A DNA stretch of 64,000 nt from Mesorhizobium zhangyense (GCF_011045115.1 NZ_JAAKZG010000016.1:1-64000); one strand, 5' to 3'; counted from the first letter of the stretch, positions 43,258-53,171 are shown. Notes: generated by a model not told the origin, from the letters alone. Numbers and translations are program-made.

Positions 43258-44259
43258 TCATCGATTTTTGCCGTAAGCATCCCCGACCCCAAGCACGTCC
43301 TTGGCCCAGTCCATCATCTCGTCGTCGACATAGTTATCCCCGTAGGCCGCAACGCGGTTGTCGTTTGCCGCATCCAATAGAGCTGCTCTGAGGGCTTCAT
43401 CGTCAGTGCCGACGGCTGCGGCTTCAGAAGCAAGTTCGGCTTGGCTGAGCGACGTCTCGGCTTGGCTCACAGCAGTTGCCGCGGCACTGTCCAGCAATCC
43501 CTCTACCGTGGCAACCTCGGCTTCCCAGGACACTACATCCTCCGGTGCAACAGTGGCTGCATTCAAATCCTCAAGCCGGGAGGCAAGACTTTCTACTGTT
43601 GGATTGTCGTAGACGCTGATCGCATCGTCATAAGGCGTTATTGCCGCTGTCTCGACTGCGATTGCAAAGCTTGTTTTCGCTTCGGCAAGCGCGGCCGCCG
43701 CTGCCGTGACTTTTGCGTTTGCCAAGTCGAAATTTGCCGAGGCCTTTACGAAAGCCGATATCGCAGCCATGCGAGGCGACTTGCTGTTCAGATAGGCATG
43801 GTAGTTCCGCTTCAGTGAATTGAGTCCAGCCAGTTTGGCGTGAAAATTCTTCGGCCTTGCTTCCGGCAGGGCCACATTTGCGGGCAGAACCGCCAACTTG
43901 GCAGCCTTGCTTGCAAGTTTCGCGGATTTCGCTCCGGTGGGGAATGCTTTGGCAGTTGAACCCTTCACACGCGAACGTTCTTTGCCAAAAACAGCACCAA
44001 AGACGCTGCCAATCGATTGCGAGACGGCTTGACTACCCCGGGAGGTTTTTGAACGACCCCTCGCATCGGCGGACTTGCCATGTTCGCCAGTGGCACCCTT
44101 GCCACCCCCGCCGCCTTTTCCACCGCCATTTTCGCCATCGTTACCACCCTTGGCGTAAGCGGCGATCCATTCGAGGCCGATCGTGGTTGAGGTAAAATTG
44201 ATGGGTAGTACGGCTATCGCCAGCGCCGACACAGCCAACACAAGAACCTTGGACTTCAT
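43258..44259 (-). CDS. secreted Ala-rich helical protein of unknown function
   Basis: 333 residues from the ATG at 44259, which has GGAGGAG six bases upstream. The signal peptide (about 1-25) is followed by a Gly/Lys-rich low-complexity segment (GGNDGENGGGKGGGGGKG). After that comes a basic, Ser/Ala-rich region, then a long helical part (about 130-300) with Ala and Glu heptads that looks like a coiled coil. The C-terminus carries an acidic DNRVAAYGDNYVDDEMMDWAKD segment. It is probably periplasmic or surface-associated. Similar Gly-rich plus helical proteins occur in Rhizobiales, but I know no function. Confidence 0.7.
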   Translation of the reverse strand: MKSKVLVLAVSALAIAVLPINFTSTTIGLEWIAAYAKGGNDGENGGGKGGGGGKGATGEHGKSADARGRSKTSRGSQAVSQSIGSVFGAVFGKERSRVKGSTAKAFPTGAKSAKLASKAAKLAVLPANVALPEARPKNFHAKLAGLNSLKRNYHAYLNSKSPRMAAISAFVKASANFDLANAKVTAAAAALAEAKTSFAIAVETAAITPYDDAISVYDNPTVESLASRLEDLNAATVAPEDVVSWEAEVATVEGLLDSAAATAVSQAETSLSQAELASEAAAVGTDDEALRAALLDAANDNRVAAYGDNYVDDEMMDWAKDVLGVGDAYGKNR

Positions 44260-44398
44260 CACAAGCTCCTCCCAGACGACCCGCTTGGGGAATAGAGGTA
44301 GAATGAGCTGCGGCGATGTCCAATAAATTTGTATCTCAGCGCGTAGTCGCTCCGAAATCTGCTGCGATCCGCGTCAGACGTTGCCACCAGATCGGAAA

Positions 44399-44500
44399 CT
44401 AGCTGCGCGCTTGCTCAAACAGCTCCACAACGTTGCCGGATGGGTCGATCAGCAAAATCTGAGAGCCGCCATCTTCTCCGCCCCTCTCCCAGCCGGGAAA
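44399..44500 (-). pseudogene. C-terminal fragment of a VOC/glyoxalase-family protein
   Basis: The last ~30 codons before a TAG at 44399-44401 read GGSQILLIDPSGNVVELFEQ, the typical end of a VOC-family domain (DPxGNxxEL). Nothing of the N-terminal part is present, because the next bases belong to an ABC ATPase fragment in the same direction. Gene debris. Confidence 0.6.
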
Positions 44501-44767
44501 CTACAGCGGAAAACTCCAATTCTGAACGGTCCAGTTTTCAGGGATCAGATCAGGGGCTGGATAGGCGACCGCACAGCGAAGCGTGCCCGAGGGGATGTAG
44601 GGACGCTGCGGCAACACGAAGAGCTGTCTGTCAGCGTGAAAGTTGACGCTACCGCCGCTCCACGGCCACAGACCCGCGATAGCCCGCACCAGCGTGCTCT
44701 TGCCGAACCGGCGCAATGTTCCAATGGGCAACACCGGTCTGTCTCGGCTGACATTCTCCAAAGTCAT
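44501..44767 (-). pseudogene. fragment of an ABC ATPase (SbmA/YddA-type permease-ATPase)
   Basis: An 88-codon piece with LENVS, a damaged Walker A region (GTLRRFGKST instead of GxSGxGKST), RAIAGLWPWSGGS and LFVLPQRPYIPSGTLR. The last motif is diagnostic for the ATPase half of YddA-like transporters. The membrane half and everything after the Q-loop are missing. It is fused out of frame between an SDR tail and a VOC tail. Confidence 0.7.
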
Positions 44768-45070
44768 TCATACCCGCCGGCAATGGGAAAGATCTCGCCA
44801 GTGATGTAGCTGGAACAATGGGACGAGGCTAAGAAGACATAGGCTGGTGCGATCTCCTCAGGTTGAGCCGGCCGTTTCATCGGCGTTTTTGCGCCGAACT
44901 TCGAAACGTCCTGCGCTTCCTCGTCGGACGGGTTGAGAGGCGTCCAGACCGGGCCGGGGGCTATTGCGTTAACCCGTATGCCCCGGGCGATCAGATTGCC
45001 GACGAGAGCTCTGGTAAGGCGTGTATACCGCCCTTGGTCATCGAGTAGTCCACCAATTGGGGACTGCGCC
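44764..45070 (-). pseudogene. C-terminal fragment of a short-chain dehydrogenase (SDR, YghA-like)
   Basis: The minus strand reads SPQLVDYSMTKGGIHAL (active-site YSMTK), then after a one-base frameshift RALVGNLIARGIRVNAIAPGPVW. It continues with a Lys/Pro-rich stretch and ends ITGEIFPIAGGYE at a TGA. This is the last third of a YghA/GRDH-type SDR. The N-terminal nucleotide-binding part is absent, so it is not functional. Confidence 0.75.
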
Positions 45071-45342
45071 CTGATCTATTGCATAGCGGCGAAGCGCAAC
45101 CACTGGTTACGCATTCGAAGGGTAATGCACCCTCTTGCATCCTCTAATTTATGTCTGTACCGGTGGTTTATTGCTTGAAGTACCGCGTAAGAATCAGGGT
45201 CGCTTTACGGTATTTGGAAAATGAAATGCGTGGGTGCCAAGAACACGCAACTGATTTCAGGCTCCACAATGAAATACGAGTAGGGCGGGCTCGTTTTCTT
45301 GCGCAGGGAATAAATATTCCGTGTGACGAGGGGAGCACGATC

Positions 45343-48300
45343 TTGAAATCAGCGCAGCGCAAATCTGGAAAATTCGCGGGTGATTCAACGGTCTGTCATC
45401 GTGGCGGACGCATGACCAAATGGCGGGGCAAAGCTGCATCCGTCGCGGGTCTTTATGGCTCGGTTGCAATTCTGGCGACGGTTAGCGCAACCTCTTCTGC
45501 ATGGGCAGACTGCACGGTGCAGCCGGACAGCAGTTATTTTTGCTCCGGCGTTTCAGGCGGCCAGGTGATAAGCGATGCAGCGCCGCTGACGATTACTGCA
45601 GACGGCACCTTTAACGCCACCAATGGAGCCGGGGAGGGTCTCTATATCGGTTCAAACGACGGTGGGATCAACTTCACTCAACAAAACGGAAGCACGATTA
45701 CAGGCTCGTCGACCGGCATTTTTTCCAGTGTAAGCACCTCCGGTACGCTCGATATGACGATTTCGGGCGATGTTAACGGCAATGGTGATGCCGCAATCTG
45801 GGCGGTGAACAATTCGCCTGCAACAGATGTGTCGGTGACGCAGACAGAAGATAGTACGATTACCGGTCTGACGCACGGCATTCGTGTCGATAATTACGGA
45901 GACGGCGCCGTGACGGTTACCACGGCCGGAACAATAGTGCAGACCCAGACCGGTTCCAGTAACTCTGATACCTTCGGCGTTTATGCATACAATGCGGCAA
46001 ATGCGACGGATATTACCCTTAACCAGACCGGGGGATCGATCTCCGGCAATTGGTATGGCATATTCGGCAACAATCTGGGCACCGGCGCAACAGCGATTAT
46101 CAGTTCCGGCGACGTGACGGCTATCGAACGTGCCGGTCTTTGGGCCTTTAATGGCAGCAATGCCACGGATATTGTCATCGAACAAACTGAGGGAACGGTC
46201 GAAGGGGGGCGGAACGGCGTCTTTGCGGAAAATACGGGCACGGGCACAACGACGGTCACGTTGGCCGGAGATGTGATCGCGACCGGCACTTACGGCGTTT
46301 ATGCCTATAATCGCGGCCAGACCACCGATCTGACCGTAAACCAAACCGCAGGAACAATAACCGGACCATCTCTTGGCATTCTTGCGGTGAATATCGGAAC
46401 GGGCGCGACCGCTGTTAGCGTTGCGGGTGATGTGACCGGGACCGGCAGGTTTGGCATCGCAGCCCGTGGCGGCGATGAGACAACCGGCGTAAGCGTGGAG
46501 CAGACTGCTGGTTCCGTTACCGGCACTACTGGCATTCTGCTGAAGAATGAAGGCACCGGGCCGTCATTGGTCAGTGTTGCGGGCGAGGTGAGCGGAACAG
46601 ACGGCGCTGCTATCCAGACGATAGCGGCAAACGGCGCGACCATCGATATTGCAGCATCGGCAACGGTCTCGGCAACGTCCGGAATTGCCATCCGCGACGG
46701 TGGCGCCGACTTCAGCGTCTTTAACGCTTGGCTTGACCCGACTGACTCAGACGTGATCGGCGGCGATGTCGTCGTGAACAACGCCGGCATTGTAACCGGC
46801 GATGCGATCCTCGGCCTCGGCGACGACACGTTCAATCTGACCGGTGGAATCTATACCGGCAATATTTACGGCGACGACAGGGACGACGCTGAAAGCAGCG
46901 ACGGTGTCGCCAATCATGAAGGCAACGATACGTTCAACTGGACGGGTGGCGTACTGGTCGGTGGTTTGTACGGTCAGGATGGATCTGACACCGCAACCGT
47001 TAGTGCATCGACTTATGACGGGTCGCAGACGCTTGACGGCGGCGATGACACGTCGACTGCCGACGGCATGATCGATACGCTTACGCTCGAGGGTGTGACA
47101 GCAACCACGAACGGCGGCAAGATCACCAATTGGGAAATTGTCAATCTGGATGGGGCCAATCTGTCGATCGATGACGGGGCATGGCATGTCGGTGAGCCAG
47201 ATGAAGGAATAACGGGCGTTTTCCTCAATGATGGTTCCACACTCGACGGTATGGCGTCGCTCGACTTCAACGGCAATATGACGATCGATGCCACGTCCAT
47301 CTTTGGTGGCACTGGCGACGGAATCGGCGTTTATTCGTTCAGCGGCGATGTAGCAAACGCCGGAACCATCACGACGGTAGATAATGCCGTTGGCGATGTC
47401 GTTACGATCGGTGGCAATTATGTCGGTGATGGCGGACAGATGCTGTTCGACGTTACACTTGGCGACGATCGTTCCAGGACGGATAGGGTCGTCATCAATG
47501 GTGACACGTCCGGCACGACAAATGTTGGCATCAACAATGTTGGCGGAACCGGCGCGCAAACCGATGAAGGTATCCGTATCATTGAAATCAACGGTGCCTC
47601 CAACGGTGAATTTTCGCTCATTAGCGACTATTTGGTAAATGGCAGGCCAGCCGCGGTTGCCGGCGCTTATGCCTACCAGCTCTATCAGGGCGGTACGTTG
47701 ACGCCGACTGACGGCGACTGGTATCTGCGCTCTCAATTGAATCCTACCGACCCAGTTGATCCCGGCGACCCCCTCTATCAGGCCGGTGTTCCAACCTATG
47801 AAGCTTACCCGCAATCACTGCTCGGCCTTAACGGCGTACCAACCTTGCAGCAGCGCGTCGGCAGTCGCTTCTGGGCCGGTAACGGTAATAATGTCGTCGC
47901 ACAGGGAGCCGATTCGGTTGGCACACCTTATGCAACGCCGGAAGAAGCCGGTGTTGCGATTGAAGGCAATGGCATATGGGGCCGTATAGAAGGTGCTCAT
48001 AACAGCATCGAACCGCGTTTCTCAACCTCAGGCACCGATTACGACCAGAGCGCCTTCAAGCTTCAGGCCGGTATTGATGGGCTACTGACCGAAACGGAAA
48101 ACGGTAAGCTGATCGGCGGACTCACGGTTCACTACGTTCATGGCAGAACCGACACCAGCTCTGTTTACGGCGACGGCGAGATCAGCACAGACGGTTACGG
48201 CTTCGGCGGTACACTGACATGGTACGGCGAGAACGGCTTTTACCTCGACGGTCAGGGACAGGTGACGTGGTACACAAGCGGCCTGAATTCCGTTCTTGCC

Positions 48301-48804
48301 AGCACAAACCTTACCGATGGCAATGACGGTTTTGGCTATACGCTGTCGCTGGAAAGCGGCAAGCGCATTGTCATCGATCCAGCATGGTCCATCACACCGC
48401 AAGTCCAGCTGCTCTATTCCAATGTCGATTTTGATGCATTTACCGATGTATTCGGTTCACGTATCAGCCTCGATCGTGGTGAAAGCCTGCAAGGCCGCCT
48501 AGGCTTGACGCTCGATCATGAAGACTCGTGGCAGAATGACAAGGGCATGCTCAACCGCACCCATGTCTACGGCATTGCCAATCTCTATTACGAGTTCCTT
48601 GACGGGACGCAGGTCGATGTTAATGGCGTGAGTTTTGCCAGCCGCAATGACCGCGTATGGGGCGGCGTCGGCATCGGCGGAACCTACAATTGGGATGATG
48701 ACAAGTACTCGATCTACGGCGAAGGCCTTGTCAACACTAGCCTGAATAACTTCGGCGACAGCTATTCCGTCAAGGGACAGCTCGGCTTCCGCATGAAGTG
48801 GTAA
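45343..48804 (+). CDS. autotransporter with 53-residue passenger repeats
   Basis: About 1153 residues from a TTG at 45343 with a strong GAGGGGAG site; ATG 45412 is an alternative that would shorten the leader. A long basic leader precedes the hydrophobic signal (SVAILATVSATSSAWA), as in extended autotransporter signal peptides. The passenger has six tandem repeats of about 53 residues (45667-46647), each starting with a (I/V)xxxQT pattern and containing GTG and GDV, probably a beta-helix. A second region with DDTFN(L/W)TGG motifs follows. The C-terminal ~270 residues form an autotransporter barrel that ends in an aromatic residue (FRMKW). A surface adhesin role is likely. Confidence 0.88.
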   Translation: MKSAQRKSGKFAGDSTVCHRGGRMTKWRGKAASVAGLYGSVAILATVSATSSAWADCTVQPDSSYFCSGVSGGQVISDAAPLTITADGTFNATNGAGEGLYIGSNDGGINFTQQNGSTITGSSTGIFSSVSTSGTLDMTISGDVNGNGDAAIWAVNNSPATDVSVTQTEDSTITGLTHGIRVDNYGDGAVTVTTAGTIVQTQTGSSNSDTFGVYAYNAANATDITLNQTGGSISGNWYGIFGNNLGTGATAIISSGDVTAIERAGLWAFNGSNATDIVIEQTEGTVEGGRNGVFAENTGTGTTTVTLAGDVIATGTYGVYAYNRGQTTDLTVNQTAGTITGPSLGILAVNIGTGATAVSVAGDVTGTGRFGIAARGGDETTGVSVEQTAGSVTGTTGILLKNEGTGPSLVSVAGEVSGTDGAAIQTIAANGATIDIAASATVSATSGIAIRDGGADFSVFNAWLDPTDSDVIGGDVVVNNAGIVTGDAILGLGDDTFNLTGGIYTGNIYGDDRDDAESSDGVANHEGNDTFNWTGGVLVGGLYGQDGSDTATVSASTYDGSQTLDGGDDTSTADGMIDTLTLEGVTATTNGGKITNWEIVNLDGANLSIDDGAWHVGEPDEGITGVFLNDGSTLDGMASLDFNGNMTIDATSIFGGTGDGIGVYSFSGDVANAGTITTVDNAVGDVVTIGGNYVGDGGQMLFDVTLGDDRSRTDRVVINGDTSGTTNVGINNVGGTGAQTDEGIRIIEINGASNGEFSLISDYLVNGRPAAVAGAYAYQLYQGGTLTPTDGDWYLRSQLNPTDPVDPGDPLYQAGVPTYEAYPQSLLGLNGVPTLQQRVGSRFWAGNGNNVVAQGADSVGTPYATPEEAGVAIEGNGIWGRIEGAHNSIEPRFSTSGTDYDQSAFKLQAGIDGLLTETENGKLIGGLTVHYVHGRTDTSSVYGDGEISTDGYGFGGTLTWYGENGFYLDGQGQVTWYTSGLNSVLASTNLTDGNDGFGYTLSLESGKRIVIDPAWSITPQVQLLYSNVDFDAFTDVFGSRISLDRGESLQGRLGLTLDHEDSWQNDKGMLNRTHVYGIANLYYEFLDGTQVDVNGVSFASRNDRVWGGVGIGGTYNWDDDKYSIYGEGLVNTSLNNFGDSYSVKGQLGFRMKW
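45667..46647 (+). repeat. tandem 159-bp repeats in the autotransporter passenger
   Basis: Repeat units start at 45667, then at about 45829, and at 46012, 46171, 46330 and 46489. The last spacings are exactly 159 bases; the second unit carries a short insertion. DNA identity is low, but the protein pattern is clear, so the repeats are old and kept for structure. Confidence 0.75.
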
Positions 48805-48834
48805 CTAGCGCACGTGGACAAAGGTTGACTGCGG

Positions 48835-49670
48835 AATCCGGTTTTGATTCAAGGCTTCCATTTGGAGGCAGCTTTGGGCGAACCGATTGGGTTGACGGAC
48901 GAGGAATGGGCGCTGATCGGTCCGCTTCTCCCTGCTGAACGAGGGCGGGATGCCGCCCTGCTCAGGACAATCGACGGTATTTCGAAGGCATGATGTGATG
49001 GCGCGCACCGGCGCACAATGGCGACAGCCGCCTGATGAATTCGGCAAGTGGAATAGCGTCTTCCGGCGCTATAGACGCTGGGTCGAGACCGGCGTGTTCG
49101 AGGCAATGCTCGAAACCCTGGCAGATATGGTCGAGCGCGATCGAACCGCCGACATGATCGACAGCACCTTTGTCCGGGCACACCACTGTGCGGTCGGCAT
49201 AAAAAGGGGGCTCAGGAGGCCGAGGCGCTTGGTCGATCACGCGGCAGCTTCACCACCAAGCTTCATGCCCGGTGCGATGCGAAAGGCCGCCCGCTCGGCT
49301 TCGTCCTGACGCCCGGGCAAACGCACGACATCCAAGGCTTTGCACGATTGTTCCGGATGATTTCCGACCGGATCGAGGCGTTCCTCGCCGATAAAGGTTA
49401 TGATGCCGACGCCATTCGCGAAGAGATCGCCAGCGCCGACATCGAGGCCGTTATCCCGGCAAAGAGCAACAGGCGCGACCCGATCCCTCACGACAAAGCC
49501 AAGTACAAATGGCGAAACCAGATCGAGCGGCTCTTCAACAGACTCAAGAAACTGGCGGCGGGTCGCCACCCGATACGACAAGACCAAGGAATCCTATCTC
49601 AGCTTCGTCGCCATTGCAGCTGTCAACTATGGATACCCTTTGTCAATGAGCGCTAATAGAGGTGGCTCGA
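48835..49670 (+). pseudogene. decayed IS5-family transposase
   Basis: Pieces of one transposase appear in successive frames: LTDEEWALIGPLLPAERG (about 48890), then MARTGAQWR with FGKWNSVFRRYRRWVETGVF (48998-49090), and TADMIDSTFVRAHHCA (first catalytic Asp). GSFTTKLHARCDAKGRPLGF and FLADKGYDAD (second Asp) follow. The last piece is RNQIERLFNRLKNWRRVATRYDK with the Glu. At least three frameshifts and a stop interrupt it, so it is inactive. It starts about 30 bases after the autotransporter stop. I could not define terminal inverted repeats. Confidence 0.8.
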
Positions 49671-49747
49671 TCGGAGGCGCGCCTGAGCCGTATTGAACAA
49701 GTTTCAGGCCAGCGCCTTAAGTCAGTGGGGCGCTTTCACTCGTCAGG

Positions 49748-50896
49748 CTATCCTACGAGGCGGACGGTAGCGCTTTTGACTCTGTTTCTGCCGCCCGTCT
49801 TTGCTTTGTAAAGTGCTTGATCTGCCCGCTCCAAGAGCGCGTTGAAGCTCTCTCCACGGTCTGACGAATACGCGACGCCGACACTGACCGTCACGCTTAT
49901 CGGCCCTTTGGTCGTCGTAACTGCTTTTTCCTCGATCTTCGCTCGAATGTGCTCTGCAAATTTCATAGCAATCTGCCGGTCGACGTTGTGAAGGATGACG
50001 CAAAACTCTTCCCCGCCCACCCGAGCGGCAACGTCCGAAATTCGGATTCTGGTCGAGAGAATCTCGGCAAAATGACAGAGGACGAGGTCGCCCATTGCAT
50101 GGCCATAGCTGTCATTGATCGATTTGAAATGGTCCAGATCGAACAGGACAACGGCGGTGCGGGGGCGAGCCGCTGCCGTGTAACGATCCATCAACGCCCG
50201 CCGATTGAGAAGTTTCGTAAGTGGGTCCGTTAATGCCTCCATGCGATGAAACCGAGAAATTCTTGCTTGGTTGACGGAGAGCGACAGGGCGCCAATGCCG
50301 GTCAAACCAATGATGACGACAATGGAGTTGATACTTTCGGCCCAATTTGTCGGAAGGGCTGTTAGGATCCATTGGCGCTCAAGGGCTATCACCAGACCGC
50401 ACAAGGCAAACGAGACCGCGCTGATGGCGTAAAGTATCGCGCTCGCTGCCATGGCAATCGGCGCCTCCGAGCGACCGCCCCAGTACTGCCACCCCGTGAG
50501 TACGAGAAGGAACGCGATCCCGAGATTGGCGATTATTGTGCCTATGCCGGAAAATCCCAAGGCAAAGGCGCCGATCGTTGAGAGAGCTCCCAGTCCCGTG
50601 ACTGCCCACACCTTGACCCAATGCGTCGTGCCGAGCCGAAACTGCATGGAACCCGCATAGATGAACCCGAAGCCTATGAGAAGCGTGGTGAAGGACGCTG
50701 CCTGGAGCACGGGATCATAGTTGCGGCCTATTACACTGATCAGCACGACGCCCAGGACGATGGAACCCAGGCCAGCGGACCAGTCGAACAGAAAGGTATC
50801 GCGGCGCGACCCGATCCAGGCCCCGAACAGGGTCACGCACAGCGCCCCGCTGGAAACGCCGATCGCGAGCAGAAGGGTAACCTGATCGAAAAACAT
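49748..50896 (-). CDS. membrane-bound diguanylate cyclase (GGDEF)
   Basis: 382 residues: six or seven membrane helices (about 5-200), a short linker and a GGDEF domain (about 215-375). The active site reads GGEEF, and the substrate motif FDLDHFKSINDSYGHAMGD is intact, so synthesis of c-di-GMP from GTP is expected. An RISD motif exactly five residues before GGEEF matches the allosteric inhibition site (RxxD). The N-terminal membrane part probably senses an unknown signal. It is followed upstream by a second cyclase in the same direction. Confidence 0.92.
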   Translation of the reverse strand: MFFDQVTLLLAIGVSSGALCVTLFGAWIGSRRDTFLFDWSAGLGSIVLGVVLISVIGRNYDPVLQAASFTTLLIGFGFIYAGSMQFRLGTTHWVKVWAVTGLGALSTIGAFALGFSGIGTIIANLGIAFLLVLTGWQYWGGRSEAPIAMAASAILYAISAVSFALCGLVIALERQWILTALPTNWAESINSIVVIIGLTGIGALSLSVNQARISRFHRMEALTDPLTKLLNRRALMDRYTAAARPRTAVVLFDLDHFKSINDSYGHAMGDLVLCHFAEILSTRIRISDVAARVGGEEFCVILHNVDRQIAMKFAEHIRAKIEEKAVTTTKGPISVTVSVGVAYSSDRGESFNALLERADQALYKAKTGGRNRVKSATVRLVG

Positions 50897-51114
50897 GAAC
50901 TTTCAGACCTGGGCTTGATGATAATCTAAATGCTGTTTTTGGCAGATGTGGATAGAGAGCATTGCGTTTCGACGGTTCTAGTATCCAAAACCTCATCCGT
51001 GAGTGCTATCGACAAGCAGCCAGCTAAATGCAGGTGAACCTTGAACCCAGCCATGTCTCTCCTCGGTTACCCTCAACCGTTATGTCGGACCTAATGGGGA
51101 ATTCACAGACTTCT

Positions 51115-52251
51115 CTATTCGACAAGTCGAACGCGATCGCGGCCATCGGCTTTGGCTTGATAAAGTGCGCGATCAGCACGATCCATCAACGCGTGGAGGT
51201 TTTCATTCTCGCGCGCAATTGCAATTCCGAAGCTGGCCGTTGGGCAGGCTTCACCCGCAACGATACCAGGCGCGACTTCTTTGAACGCTGACCGAGTTTC
51301 TTCGGCCAAGAGGTGCGCAGTGCCGGCTTTTCCCGGTGGGAGCAGTACCGCGAATTCCTCGCCACCAAGGCGAGCCATGATCGCATCACCGGGAGCTTTC
51401 TCTTTGAGAATCTCGGAAAAGCTTTGAATAATTCTGTCGCCGCCGCTGTGTCCGAAGCGGTCGTTGATCGATTTGAAGTGATCGAGGTCACTCATGATGA
51501 TCGCAGCCGGTTCGCTGGTAGTCTGTCGCGCCAGCGCGTCGAGAGCGCGGGGTTCGAAGCCGCGACGATTGAATAATCCCGACAATGCGTCGATTTGCGC
51601 GTCTGATTTGATACTGTCCATCACGTCGCTCGCGATCACCGCGAATATCCCAACTGCCGTCATCGCGCAAATAAGAGCATCCGAGATCGAGACGACCAGC
51701 CAATAAGCTCCTTCAAATCGTTCATCCGGGATAGCGGAAGCAAGCAAGAACAGGGGGCGAAGAAGGAAGCCTACGCACGAAACGATTATTAGGCCAAAAA
51801 GCACTTGCTCGACCGGAGTGCGATCTGAGAGCTTTGCGACATCAAGGAGCATCAAAAGACCGACGGCAGCGAGCCCAGTATTGAGGTAAATAACCCGTGC
51901 AAGCAGGCTTATTTCTATGAACTGATTGTAATAGAGTGCCCCCAACGTAATCGCCGCGATGGTCAAAAGGACGCCATAGCGAGGCCGTTGTCCGCACCGG
52001 TTGGACAACCCGATGGACAACAGCAGCATTGCTAGCATCAAGAACACGTTGGCCAGCAGCCGTAGAGCCGAATTCTCTAGAGCAAAGGCAAAATAGAAGA
52101 TGCCGAAGCACAGCGATCTTACCGCATATGAAAGGCCGAATATACCAATATATTTAAGGTGACGGTGATGGTGCCAAATCGCGAACAGGGACGCGCAGAA
52201 GATTGCTGACATACTTGTATTCAGCAGGCCGATGACGTTGTAATAGTTCAT
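51115..52251 (-). CDS. membrane-bound diguanylate cyclase (GGDEF), second copy
   Basis: 378 residues from the ATG at 52251 (MNYYNV); the frame is open to 52350 but the extra residues are not membrane-protein-like. About six membrane helices are followed by a GGDEF domain with MSDLDHFKSINDRFGHSGGD and GGEEF. The inhibition-site position before GGEEF reads PGDA, so the RxxD site of its neighbour is missing and product inhibition may be lost. The two proteins share architecture but differ in the membrane part, so they are not a recent duplication. Both could feed c-di-GMP into surface or biofilm control. Confidence 0.9.
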   Translation of the reverse strand: MNYYNVIGLLNTSMSAIFCASLFAIWHHHRHLKYIGIFGLSYAVRSLCFGIFYFAFALENSALRLLANVFLMLAMLLLSIGLSNRCGQRPRYGVLLTIAAITLGALYYNQFIEISLLARVIYLNTGLAAVGLLMLLDVAKLSDRTPVEQVLFGLIIVSCVGFLLRPLFLLASAIPDERFEGAYWLVVSISDALICAMTAVGIFAVIASDVMDSIKSDAQIDALSGLFNRRGFEPRALDALARQTTSEPAAIIMSDLDHFKSINDRFGHSGGDRIIQSFSEILKEKAPGDAIMARLGGEEFAVLLPPGKAGTAHLLAEETRSAFKEVAPGIVAGEACPTASFGIAIARENENLHALMDRADRALYQAKADGRDRVRLVE

Positions 52252-52328
52252 GCCTGACAACACAGGGCGACCAACTCTCTGCACCAACCTCCGTTCATGA
52301 AGGACGAGATAACGCGTACCTGTAAATA

Positions 52329-52607
52329 TCAGGTGAACTCGGCACCGCAAAAGCTATCTGAATAGCCCCGGGATTTGTAGACGCCTTCTTTCCTAGTTTT
52401 AAGTAAGGCCTTATGGGCAAAGCCAATTTCAGCGACGGTTTCAAGCGTGACAGCGGGCGTCTCTTCTTTGTATTCTGCCTCAAAGGCCGTTTTCCCCAGC
52501 TTTGTCCAGATGCCGCGCGCGTCTCCGCCCTGCTCGCCTTTGAGTCTGTCGGCCATCCAAAGAAGCGCGCCGAGGACGATGGCGCGGTCGTCGCCGATCA
52601 GCTCCAC
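52329..52607 (-). CDS. small hypothetical protein, 92 aa
   Basis: A GTG-start frame with even composition: ELIGDDRAIVLGALLWMADRLKG near the start, then a charged segment and a basic tail. No signal peptide or known domain. A stop lies a few codons upstream, so the start must be close, but no clear ribosome-binding site is visible. It ends 78 bases before the second diguanylate cyclase and could be cotranscribed with it. Confidence 0.45.
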   Translation of the reverse strand: MELIGDDRAIVLGALLWMADRLKGEQGGDARGIWTKLGKTAFEAEYKEETPAVTLETVAEIGFAHKALLKTRKEGVYKSRGYSDSFCGAEFT

Positions 52608-52704
52608 TGTGGCGTTTACTTTACAATTTCAGATCTGGAAACGTCATGTGCTTGTTAGGCTTAGCCCGTAAAAAGAGGGGAACTTTTCGCTAAGGATTTC
52701 GACG

Positions 52705-53034
52705 ATGATCCATATGCCGAAACGTCTGCAAAATCGGAATGCGAACACGGTGCGGGGTTTTTCGAATGAACAATGGTCCATGGCACGCCGCGCTGCCCGT
52801 GAGCTGGACAAAGTTCTCGATGACGCAGTATCGAGGCAGGCTGCCGTCACCCGCGCGGCGACCGAACTGCAGCTGACGTCGCGGCAAATCTACAATCTCC
52901 TCGGGCTGCTGGCTCGCTCTGCCGCCAGTCGCCGCAAACGGCTGCCCGAAGAGCTCAAGAGTATCATCGCAGCGACACTGCGCGACCAATGGCTGACGCT
53001 GCCGGCGCCAGCGACTCCTCACGGAAGCAGTTAG
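52705..53034 (+). pseudogene. truncated transposase/integrase N-terminal domain
   Basis: 109 codons resembling the N-terminal helix-turn-helix of Mu/TnsB-like DDE integrases: AARELDKVLDDAVSRQAAV, TELQLTSRQIYNLL, then RRKRLPEELKSIIAATLRDQWL. The frame stops before the catalytic DDE domain, and nothing of that domain follows. It also seems to lack residues between the helix-turn-helix and the RLPEEL segment. I read it as a fragment of a mobile element; a small DNA-binding protein derived from it cannot be excluded. Confidence 0.5.
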
Positions 53035-53171
53035 TCAGCTTTTGCCGCAGCAATCAGTAGTAGAGGTTCAGGCGGAAACGGCTACTGTTACTATACGGTA
53101 TCCCGATCCTTGCCTGCCGCCGTTATGCGTGTTTACCTGTGATTACTTCAATTCTGAGGGGGAGTACAACC

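Noticed and set aside
45667-46647. Regular 159-bp repeats as a CRISPR-like or satellite array
   Set aside because: Repeats are coding, diverged at the DNA level and continuous, with no spacers.
46747-47814. 355-codon frame antisense to the autotransporter
   Set aside because: Arises from the biased codon use of the passenger; no start signal or family.
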